DNA of 13,711 bases from positions 1 through 13,711 of the forward strand of contig JALLAP010000475.1 in NCBI GenBank assembly GCA_036939355.1. Direction: 5' to 3'. The translations under genes were made by a program, and so were the position numbers. This document shows, in pieces, positions 9,001 to 13,711 of the stretch. Below the pieces are notes generated by a model. The model had not been told where the DNA came from. It ran no database searches and worked only from the letters and a program-made list of their open reading frames with translations. The stretch's first letter is position 1; each line of letters opens with the position of its first letter. This DNA comes from Thalassiosira profunda. Its lineage: Eukaryota; Bacillariophyta; Thalassiosirophyceae; Thalassiosirales; Thalassiosiraceae.

Positions 9001-10119
9001 AAGCGCGCCACCGGCATGGACGTGCACCGCGACCCGGCCATCGCGGACCCTCCGGCCAAGGGATTCTTCACCACCACGCCGATCCCACCGAAACGGAAGC
9101 AGAAGAAGAAGGGAGGGAGAACGCCACCGGACCAGCGACGGGAACGCCACGAAAATGTGAGAGACCCGCCCAAAGTTACTCCATTGCTAGACGACGAGGA
9201 TGTCAAGCGCCGGACCGGCTTTCCAACGATGCAGCATCTGCTGGCGTATGTTTTTGTCGTGTGCAATGGCGATGTCGATGCGATGGCCGAGAAGCGGACC
9301 GTGCTGACCTGGTTCGAAGAGTGGTTCATGCATTTTGAGTTCAAGTGGGGCCGCACGACGCCAAGGATATGGGATGTGTCGAAGACTTACGGGCCGATAC
9401 CCAAATATATCCAAAGGGCAATCAATCTGAAGTACAACATCGAACGACGCGCCAGGAACAGTTGGCCGACGTACGCGTCGTACGAAGAAGACAAGGAATT
9501 GAGAAACAACGAGAAGTGGGATGAGAAATACGGAGGGATGCGGCCAGTGATGTGGGACATGACAAATATCCCGGCGTACGGCTTCTCTGATGCAGACTTC
9601 AATCGACTGACTTACAGCAAATACTACGCCGAGAATTGCTTCAAGGGTGGCGTCGGCACTCAGCTGTGTGGTTGGATCTTGACCGCTCCACTGTGGATGG
9701 GTGCTGTCAGCGACACCGATTACAACAAGAGGGCCGGGTATTTGCAGGAGCAGGAGCAATTTCAGAGTGAGGATTTGGCAAGGATACTGATCAATGGCAC
9801 ACCGGGGTATGAGGCCGTACCTTTCACTAACATTTACGACAAGGGATACCGGGCGAAGCTCGTGGCGTGGAGGCTCGGGAAGCAGCGAGTGCTGCAGCCG
9901 GTGTGGGCCGACAGCGATCGCCGGTTCGGGAGGGACGACACGCTGCTGACGGCGTCCGTCGCCGCAGATCGGGGTGCCAACGAGAGGGCTGTCAATATGT
10001 GCAAGAGATCGTGGTTTGTGAGCAGAGGGTTTCAAAGCAATTCCAGCCCGTCCCGTCTCAACGACGCCTGGATGACATGGTCGTTCCAGACGAACTTCAT
10101 GTACAATCCGGTCTTGTAA
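5044..10119 (+). CDS. Composite transposase: FEN1/XPG-like nuclease, zinc region, SWIM, PHD-like, THAP-like, DDE
   Basis: This is an intronless 1691-aa ORF; the MGV start mimics the MGI start of FEN1. Residues 1-340 resemble a FEN1/XPG nuclease: D40/D42, D75 (VCDGK), E180/E182 (EAE), D205/D207 (TTDAD), D282 (GCD) and a GVGV turn. A long K/R/E-rich helical insert occupies about 85-165. Next come CRSCGEIVCSHC (421-432) with C466/C469; a SWIM finger (C691, C693, C703, H705); a PHD-like Cys/His cluster (C878 to C933); and a THAP-like finger (C1107, C1112, C1175, H1178, ICLNHKFE). A helical stretch (about 1255-1300) and basic linkers follow. The DDE_Tnp_4-like domain has D1505 (WDMTN), SDTDY (1556-1560), D1599 (YDKGYR) and E1647 (NERAVN). 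The DDE part should cut and join DNA; the fingers presumably bind DNA. The nuclease role is unknown. Domain calls are by eye. Confidence 0.85.
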   Translation: MGVNYGKDALHSVIGLTMADVGDMCKGLASERDMRVPTIDVDCSNAGFKVGDARSVANLLVKWSKIGARVVPVCDGKRPTAKQATNERRAKREKNRIKAYLLRKEILSLQRRLKQESLTDSDKNDIREIVARKQRSMKSKETQSRNVIQSNFEEKLKEELKQSFAHSRDVHGGSVADVVEAEFQADAVMMGRIVSQETLMVLTTDADIPIIAGDTCISVKQFTSDGSIEIVCTCKETLDNALKYLSKDAKARTTLTPAAYPIFDGVSDRKLRALMAIFLGCDVYAKGMVGVGVSTLSDIINVEFPQFQERCPHATLFAYLKKYLYSKTDGFDHEVVRTYIRAIVYEPTNVAPEGSEEQDSDNPAVAYRTYLDQPPTSLPKYLEEFALEGHTEIIDGPEMQVCKGVGAHTHPFLSVDGYDTCRSCGEIVCSHCREEEEERMDDDGSGFSDDTGAKKKRKTTKTLVYCLPCYAAEKLVPEKNVEGGRALSEMREELATVYGVEKAKELTIEEVEDLYALKEVATARLSKIFDAVPFPKHATSEMDADTTEEWDTLMDINFGEGGAFISDPDLDPIYLPGILELLSSLVRFESAVRTDWVKDPAVYDAMPAMFIDFAQKSRVDNGYRLIMRCVRHAFDSRCKSIEDCTGSLIQDKDGKIGIRLGTNVPASMKKNIYETHILATAKDLLCSKCTCQCGSQGKERIVCVHTLVVLYLLTILLIEDLAEHLLISLAARVDGSINDNESEEAADEQWRWNTSTWSEDEVSEMKAHLVILMEAAGETVSVEDAGAKSLPELLQSFVVGTERRKEWKERSKLPPKPSELGPVADVKFHSTSRRAKLATRRGGAGRSTAPSASTAKQSNRDPITIPFSDPDPSNAHLCAYPNCTVDADTEPPLERIKCKGESCSRLVHRLCQFDCEAGYGLVHEENEPYCPGCHPKRADNDASDESPPVEKANFDPDYLKVLAFMKAAGGDMDDSNCVGHRLIAFRGVQQLQGRFGKQTAVEKEAAAQWKKLVKSSETRSLNATASQMNNLTKKASASSSQSSEGDCVDASRAQSNQPGEDREASPPRPRISSPLHRPGMKLPTRLVTPSPPSSNSQPKKRRKLVKCHKVGCSRHNNRNGMKGFRRIPIFPQKLKSKDSRSTQIVNHYGRVLLRKEILRRMGLSENDERRDLFICLNHKFEAVVKSIEVTFKEGQKPVSRRYKLLVPEACGPESSLRQSASSKGLGFDRDVVRRVAEITQTIEDGHVPPDFSFEEVEDELASAKPETMAEMLRHSQEEALVAQAKVDALKADLAREKLGRSQDWEHNSDEQHVPINPVLKRATGMDVHRDPAIADPPAKGFFTTTPIPPKRKQKKKGGRTPPDQRRERHENVRDPPKVTPLLDDEDVKRRTGFPTMQHLLAYVFVVCNGDVDAMAEKRTVLTWFEEWFMHFEFKWGRTTPRIWDVSKTYGPIPKYIQRAINLKYNIERRARNSWPTYASYEEDKELRNNEKWDEKYGGMRPVMWDMTNIPAYGFSDADFNRLTYSKYYAENCFKGGVGTQLCGWILTAPLWMGAVSDTDYNKRAGYLQEQEQFQSEDLARILINGTPGYEAVPFTNIYDKGYRAKLVAWRLGKQRVLQPVWADSDRRFGRDDTLLTASVAADRGANERAVNMCKRSWFVSRGFQSNSSPSRLNDAWMTWSFQTNFMYNPVL
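9382..10119 (+). other. DDE_Tnp_4-like transposase domain (within transposase)
   Basis: This covers residues about 1447-1691. The order WDMTN, LCGW, SDTDY, YDKGYR, ADRGANERAVN and a final NFMYNPVL follows the IS5/Harbinger-related DDE_Tnp_4 layout, with D, D and E intact. The ending looks complete. Confidence 0.8.
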
Positions 10120-10216
10120 ATAATCAACAACACACTCACCATTTGATACCGACTATGCCGCGGCGAGGAATGCCGTATTCTCCCCCAACGCTCCCATTCG
10201 CGCTCCGGGCCTCGAG

Positions 10217-10462
10217 ATGGCTCCCCCGCCGGTGCCGCCCGCTGGCGCGACGACGCCCGCGCCAGCAGCGGGACGACTCGTTCGCCGGTACTCGCTCGAC
10301 GATGCCCTCTCCCAGACACCTGCGCTAGACCCCCCTCGCATTCTCAGCCCCAACTCCCCAATAATTACAAATAATTGCAGCACCAAATGCCAGTCCCTCC
10401 CGCAACTCCGGGGCTGCGCCACCCCCCCTCCCCGGGCTGCGATCTTCCCCCGCAACTCCTAG
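10217..10462 (+). CDS. Doubtful short proline-rich frame
   Basis: The 81-aa frame starts MAPPPVPPAG and contains RLVRRYSLDDALSQTPALDP, which looks coding-like. The same frame is open upstream to about 10125 without an ATG, so it could instead be an exon of a spliced gene. No homology is recognised, and it overlaps other open frames. Confidence 0.15.
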   Translation: MAPPPVPPAGATTPAPAAGRLVRRYSLDDALSQTPALDPPRILSPNSPIITNNCSTKCQSLPQLRGCATPPPRAAIFPRNS

Positions 10463-10514
10463 CGCCCGCCCCTCCCCACCGCGCCGCGCCGCGCCTCCTC
10501 CCCCGGCTAACACT

Positions 10515-10694
10515 CTAGAACGACCGTGACCGCGACGCGACCGCGTACGCCCCGCCCAGCTCGTGCAGCGCGATGCACTCGTTCTCGCGCTCCCTCTCCG
10601 TACAGATCACCTGCGGCGTCGTCGTGCAGACTACGGCTAATTCCTCCGGTGTGGAATCCAGGCCGATCGTCGTGCACTCGACCGCAGCTACTGC
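10515..10694 (-). CDS. Candidate terminal exon of an unrecognised spliced gene in the transposon
   Basis: A CCCTCTCCTAG acceptor-like site precedes 60 codons ending in TAG. They read AVAAVECTTIGLDSTPEE..., then VVCTTTPQVICTERE, then CIALHELGG. The third codon positions are strongly G/C, as in the real genes here, and the composition (Thr, Val, Glu, four Cys) is protein-like. An in-frame TAG sits exactly at the acceptor, so the exon is only sensible if spliced. An upstream exon could be the minus frame ending near 10770 with a weak donor, giving an intron of about 70-80 bp, but I cannot fix it. Confidence 0.3.
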   Translation of the reverse strand, partial: AVAAVECTTIGLDSTPEELAVVCTTTPQVICTERERENECIALHELGGAYAVASRSRSF

Positions 10695-10989
10695 CTAGGA
10701 GAGGGCACATAAAGCCCGAGGAATCACGGAACACGATCGCCGCGAGAGCGCACTTGGTTTGCACTTGCAACGAGCGCCAATGGACGGGGAGGAAGATGAT
10801 GGGTGGTGCGTCGACGCCCGGCGGCGTCGGGCGTCAAAGCGGCTCCTATTCGCCACGTCGCGCTGCCGATGGGACGAGAGGGAGGCGGGCCGTCGGCGGC
10901 AATGGCCGGGAGGGCAATGGCGGTCCCGGGGCGCGGCATGGGGGGCTTCTCTGGCATCGATTGGGGGGGTGATGTGGGCTGCAATCGAG

Positions 10990-11026
10990 CGTGCTACCCT
11001 CTGATTTCACGTGATCTACGGTCCAT
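10990..11026 (-). repeat. Candidate terminal inverted repeat, right
   Basis: The reverse complement of this segment matches 4767-4804: both begin ATGGAC(C/T)GT(A/G)GAT and end AGAGGGTA(G/C)CACG. It lies a few bases inside the point where copy A sequence resumes. Confidence 0.5.
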
Positions 11027-11031
11027 GTAGG
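11024..11031. repeat. Possible target-site duplication, right
   Basis: CATGTAGG pairs with CATGTAAG at 4747-4754. See the left copy for the caveat about overlap with the inverted repeat. Confidence 0.25.
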
Positions 11032-11034
11032 ACC

Positions 11035-11156
11035 AACAGCAAGATCTAAAGATGAGAACTCTTTCGGAACGCAGAACTCTAGCTGAAGCATCATCGCAGG
11101 CGCAAGCTCGTTGAGCAACGCTAATAACCCAGGCTCCTGCTTGACATCACCGAGGT
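11035..11156. repeat. Tandem duplication copy A, right part
   Basis: This is the continuation of copy A beyond the transposon. AAAGATGAGAAC at 11048-11059 matches AAGGATGAGAAC at 12169-12180, and the end (11121-11156) matches 12281-12316. It is shorter than the equivalent part of B by about 40 bp. Confidence 0.7.
11121..11156 (-). pseudogene. Relic of the 3' end of the right-hand gene (last 11 codons plus stop)
   Basis: It reads TSVMSSRSLGY-stop on the minus strand, against TSVMSRRRLGC-stop at 12316-12281. The DNA is 30 of 36 identical without gaps and in the same codon frame. Just upstream on this strand the similarity ends, at the junction with copy B. It is a truncated by-product of the tandem duplication and is not expected to be expressed. 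Confidence 0.75.
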
Positions 11157-11298
11157 AAAAGCTGAGTGGCGGGGTCGAGGCGGTGGTCAAAACAGTTACA
11201 ATTACTTCATCTATGAATGGATTGAATCATCAGGGATATCAGCTGCAAACAACCGAGCAATGACTGTGCCATCTGTCGGTCGTTTCAGGTAAAAGGAA

Positions 11299-11957
11299 CT
11301 AGTGCCTGAGATTCGTCTTGAGCAGGGATTTCACAGTCTTTCTGCACTTCCTCATTCCATCCTCGAGTTCGTCCATACTCAGGCTAGCTCCGCCGCACAT
11401 CTCGTAGAACTTGGAGGCGATCATCCCTTTTGAACGGACAGCAGCATGAGTTGTACTATTTGCGCGCCAATACATCTGTAGGTGAATCTCTTACCTTTGC
11501 AAATATCGACAGCTTTCTTGCGGCACACTTCCTTGTAGTCGGGTTTTGGTTTGAAGCTAACGAGAGCATCGGAGTCCATGGGGCAAAATGTGTCTGCAAT
11601 TTCTTCGGCTGCATCTTCTCCAAGACTGTTGCAAGTCTCAACAGAGACATCAAAGCATTCCTTCTCGATTTGCCTGAGCCTCTTCTCGACCCCCTTTATG
11701 CAACCATTCTTGTAACTCTTATTGCTTGGTTTGGTCTGGTCCCCTCGGATGCAGCCTGAATTTTGAGGGTCCACCTGAACCTTGTCAATGACGGCAATGC
11801 AGCGGTCTCCGATGCCCCAGCAGTCGTTGATATCGCCGCTCCACTCGGCCTCGCAAAAGGCTTGCCCGTCCAGCTTCCCATCCTTGTAATTGCCAGCATT
11901 CGCGCAGTTGCTGATGACTGCAAGCAAAATGATCACCGGAACTGTCTTCTTCTTCAT
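11299..11957 (-). CDS. Small secreted Cys-rich protein, copy B (two exons)
   Basis: Exon 1 is 11957-11495 and exon 2 is 11426-11299. The 68-bp intron (11494-11427) has an AAAG|GTAAGA donor and a CAAAAG|GG acceptor in phase 1. The spliced protein is 196 aa. The start MKKKTVPVIILLAVISNCANAG is a signal peptide. The mature part has many cysteines (FCEAEW, NDCWGIGDRC, SGCIRGDQ, KNGCIKG, KECF, ETCNSLG, FCPMDS, YKEVCRKKAVDIC, YEMCGG, RKCRK), suggesting a disulfide-stabilised extracellular or vacuolar protein. The spliced C-terminus (GMIASKFYEMC... to NLRH) aligns with copy A (GMVAEEFYDFC... to RLRH), which supports the intron call; without splicing the frame stops at the junction. The function is unknown. 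Confidence 0.8.
11427..11494 (-). other. Intron of Cys-rich gene copy B
   Basis: This 68-bp GTAAGA...AG intron splits the Gly codon of DICKG. Copy A has uninterrupted coding sequence (DICEGM) at this point. Confidence 0.75.
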
Positions 11958-12280
11958 TGTGAGGTGTAGAGGTTCTATCGTTGTATTTGGCCTTTTCTAT
12001 AATCTGTTTATCTGTTTGTTTTATGAGCACAGCTACAACCCAAGCATGCTCATTCGAGACCAACTCCATGTGCATGAGCATGAACATGAACAGGATGCGC
12101 GACAAGTGATCACGCATCAGAAACGAGAAGCCTTGTAGCTTGCGATTGCTACGTAGAATGAAGTTGGAAAGGATGAGAACCCTGCTCTTTCTCCTCTCTC
12201 CCCTGTCTCTCACAAAGAGCCAGGGCCTGGTCGAAGAGGGAAGGTGACGTGCAACACATATTAAGATACATTCACTGCTA
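11958..12280. promoter_or_regulatory. Upstream region of copy B / gap to right-hand gene
   Basis: This 323-bp gap holds no gene. It contains the promoter and 5' UTR of copy B, a repetitive ATGAGCATGAACATGAAC stretch (12074-12091), a pyrimidine-rich run (about 12184-12214), and the 3' end region of the right-hand gene. The part near 12139-12170 corresponds to the transposon insertion point in copy A. Confidence 0.5.
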
Positions 12281-13711
12281 TTAACATCCCAGCCTCCTTC
12301 TTGACATGACCGAGGTGGGCGACGGATAGAATTTCTTCCCGAACGGCTTCGGTTCCTTCGCCTCCCAGTCGTCGCCGCCGCCAAAGCCGTCGTCGACGCC
12401 CTCGCCTCCGACGTCGTCGCAATCCCACTCCGGCCCCGGCGCAAAGCTGTCATTGTCGTCGTCACCGCCCCACTGCCGATCCCAACCGTCCTCTCGTCTT
12501 GTCGAGGAGCCAAAGGCGTTCCACTGTGCAAAGTCCCGTGCCGGCTTGCGAATCACGAAAAAGTCCCCCTCGTCCTCGGGCGCCGCGGGCGAGGGCGCTC
12601 GATCCTCTTCCTTCGTCTCCGACGACGTCGTGGACAGGCACTCGAGGACCTCTCGGACGGCGACGTCGACGGCGTCGTCGTCGAGAATGCTGCCTTCCAT
12701 CAGTTGGCCGGCCAGCGTGAACGTCGTGGGCTTTCCCTCGGCACGCGGCACGTCCGAGACGCCATTGGACGAGGCGTTGCCGGCACCCTTCCCCTCGTCC
12801 GTCGCCTGGGGCTGCATCATCTCCCGCCAGCCCGCGTCGTCGACGTCCCGAATCACAAATCGGCCCGTCGCCTCGTTCCGCACCAGGGTCGAGGTTTTCT
12901 TGCCCACCCCTCCGACGCCGTTGTGCTTCAGCCGGGAGATGGAGGCGCGAATCTCGTCGAGGGCGGGGCTGTCCCGGTCTTCGTCGTTTGGGCCGGGGCG
13001 GTTGGCCGTGCCGCGGTGGGGCGGAGCGAGCCGCGCCGGGGGCCGCGGGCGCGCCTCGTTCGCGCGAGAAGTGGGACCGTCGCGTTCGAAGGAGCGAGGC
13101 GGGGGATCGTCCTCGAAGCTGCCGGGCTCCGTAGACACGTTGACCTCAAGAGACGAGGCGTTCGTGTCGTCCAACGCTTGCTCCACGGGCAAGATGGGCG
13201 ACGATGGCTCCTCGAACGGATCCTCCGCCGGGCCGGACGCGACCCTCCTCGGGGGACTGTCGAAGGCAGGGCGAAATCCATTCCGTTCTTTGTGCGGCGC
13301 CGGAGCGAGCGACGGACCCTTGTTGACACTGGGTTTTGTATTCGGGAACATCCTCCCCCGCAGCACCGCATTGCGCCGCGGGGCGTCCTCCTCCCGATCG
13401 AGGCCCACGAGTTTTTTGTACCGCTGCAGCGGACTTTCCTCCGCGCCGTCATCGCCCTCGTCGCCATTCTCCCCACCGACAACTTCCGGGGCGATGTGGC
13501 TTTGAGGCAAATTTCCCCGCGCCCTCGTCGAGAGGGAGCTCGCGGCCGACGCGCCCACCGAGCCGCGCAGGATGCCCGTTGGAGTGGACCCCGATACGGC
13601 CGCCTCGGCCGCCGGGTCGCCGCCCTCCAAAGGCTCAGAAATACCCCGTCGCGTCCCCCTGTGGGGCCGGGGGAGGTCCCGCCTTGACGGCGCCAGCGCC
13701 GGAGACGCGAT
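12281..13711 (-). CDS. Unrecognised acidic, largely disordered protein, C-terminal part (5' end off window)
   Basis: The frame is open from the right edge to TAA at 12283-12281: 476 residues with no ATG near the edge, so the start lies outside. The composition is rich in D, E, G, S, P and R with long low-complexity stretches. More ordered islands are SPLQRYKKLVGLDREE (about 93-108), a predicted helix at SPALDEIRASISRLK (about 248-262), GRFVIRDVDDAGW (283-295), a hydrophobic helix around VDVAVREVLECL (348-359), and GDFFVIRKPARDFAQW (382-397). The last 80 residues are D/G/W-rich. Support for this frame over two overlapping plus-strand frames comes from its ordered islands and from the duplicated relic at 11121-11156, which keeps the same codon frame and a stop at the same position. 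No family is recognised. Confidence 0.65.
   Translation of the reverse strand: MASPALAPSRRDLPRPHRGTRRGISEPLEGGDPAAEAAVSGSTPTGILRGSVGASAASSLSTRARGNLPQSHIAPEVVGGENGDEGDDGAEESPLQRYKKLVGLDREEDAPRRNAVLRGRMFPNTKPSVNKGPSLAPAPHKERNGFRPAFDSPPRRVASGPAEDPFEEPSSPILPVEQALDDTNASSLEVNVSTEPGSFEDDPPPRSFERDGPTSRANEARPRPPARLAPPHRGTANRPGPNDEDRDSPALDEIRASISRLKHNGVGGVGKKTSTLVRNEATGRFVIRDVDDAGWREMMQPQATDEGKGAGNASSNGVSDVPRAEGKPTTFTLAGQLMEGSILDDDAVDVAVREVLECLSTTSSETKEEDRAPSPAAPEDEGDFFVIRKPARDFAQWNAFGSSTRREDGWDRQWGGDDDNDSFAPGPEWDCDDVGGEGVDDGFGGGDDWEAKEPKPFGKKFYPSPTSVMSRRRLGC

Larger units (their letters stand above)
10120..10989. other. Transposon 3' region, about 0.87 kb, no confident gene
   Basis: This GC-rich stretch lies between the transposase stop and the right inverted repeat. 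It contains C-rich runs (10380-10510), an AT-rich island (ATAATTACAAATAATTGCAG, 10360-10379), a proline-rich plus-strand frame and a candidate minus-strand exon, listed separately. Other long frames here overlap and look like GC-driven shadows. It may hold a second transposon gene, captured host sequence or a long UTR. Confidence 0.5.
4757..11034. mobile_element. DNA transposon (cut-and-paste, DDE) of about 6.3 kb with composite FEN-like/DDE protein
   Basis: The boundaries come from three independent signs. First, similarity between duplication copies A and B stops at about 4757 on the left and resumes at about 11035-11051 on the right (GATGAGAAC at 11051 and 12172), so copy B is an approximate empty site. 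Second, imperfect inverted repeats lie close to both ends (4767-4804, 10990-11026). Third, one intact transposase ORF (5044-10119) fills the interior. The ends are uncertain by about 10-20 bp. The 287-bp leader (4757-5043) shows CCAAT-like motifs on either strand near 4893, 4943 and 5001 but no gene. About 0.9 kb of poorly understood sequence follows the ORF. The intact ORF suggests recent activity or autonomy. The superfamily is not settled: Academ elements are known to carry XPG-like nucleases, Kolobok elements THAP plus DDE, and Zisupton elements SWIM. Confidence 0.8.
11159..12316. repeat. Tandem duplication copy B (uninterrupted)
   Basis: This direct repeat of copy A (3768-4757 plus 11035-11156) starts near 11159-11174 and ends in the last codons of the right-hand gene. 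Its length of about 1.16 kb agrees with the roughly 1.11 kb of copy A once the transposon is removed. Confidence 0.75.

Noticed and set aside
10526..10984. Plus 148-aa and minus 86-aa frames in the transposon tail
   Set aside because: They overlap each other and the better minus exon candidate; the composition is Arg/Pro/Gly-rich without recognisable features.
4757..11034. Assignment of the element to Kolobok or Harbinger on its DDE domain
   Set aside because: No TTAA or TWA target duplication is visible at the ends, and the FEN-like and SWIM modules do not fit; superfamily left open.
13628..13630. TTG as start of the right-edge gene
   Set aside because: The frame stays open to the window edge and a TTG start is unlikely in a eukaryote; the true start is off the window.
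12453..13687. Two long plus-strand frames (350 and 327 aa) at the right end
   Set aside because: Their Ser/Arg-rich composition is typical of antisense shadows; the minus frame has ordered islands and its end is preserved in frame in the duplicated relic.
1..13711. CRISPR arrays, tRNA or rRNA genes, bacterial-type operons
   Set aside because: No regularly spaced repeats, cloverleaf-like sequences or rRNA motifs were seen; the gene content is eukaryotic.

Overview
The window looks like nuclear DNA of a protist, probably a stramenopile alga such as a centric diatom. The reasons are eukaryotic chromatin and repair genes (a SWR1-type remodeller, an APE2 nuclease), two short canonical introns (86 and 68 bp, GTAAG...AG), GC-rich coding sequence with compact intergenic gaps, and a DDE transposase ending of a type I associate with diatom genomes. 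The taxon is inferred, not proven. No rRNA, tRNA, CRISPR array or bacterial operon was seen.

Left edge to 3744: two head-to-head genes share a 446-bp gap. On the minus strand is the N-terminal part of a SWR1/SRCAP/PIE1-type Snf2 remodeller (HSA domain; the ATPase lies off the window). On the plus strand is a complete intronless APE2-type AP endonuclease with three PCNA-binding-like motifs in its tail.

3768 to 12316: a direct tandem duplication of about 1.15 kb. Each copy holds a two-exon minus-strand gene for a small secreted Cys-rich protein (copy A 3930-4588, copy B 11299-11957). The copies have introns at different positions. Copy A also ends in a 36-bp relic (11121-11156) of the last codons of the neighbouring right-hand gene, which fixes the extent of the duplicated unit.

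4757 to 11034: a DNA transposon of about 6.3 kb has inserted into the upstream region of copy A. Copy B gives the approximate empty site, and imperfect inverted repeats lie close to both inferred ends. One uninterrupted 1691-aa ORF encodes an unusual composite protein: FEN1/XPG-like nuclease, Cys-rich zinc region, SWIM finger, PHD-like finger, THAP-like C2CH finger, and a C-terminal DDE transposase with an intact D/D/E. This is the most remarkable system here. About 0.9 kb of uncertain sequence follows the ORF, including a candidate minus-strand exon.

12281 to the right edge: the C-terminal 476 residues of an unrecognised, largely disordered acidic protein on the minus strand.
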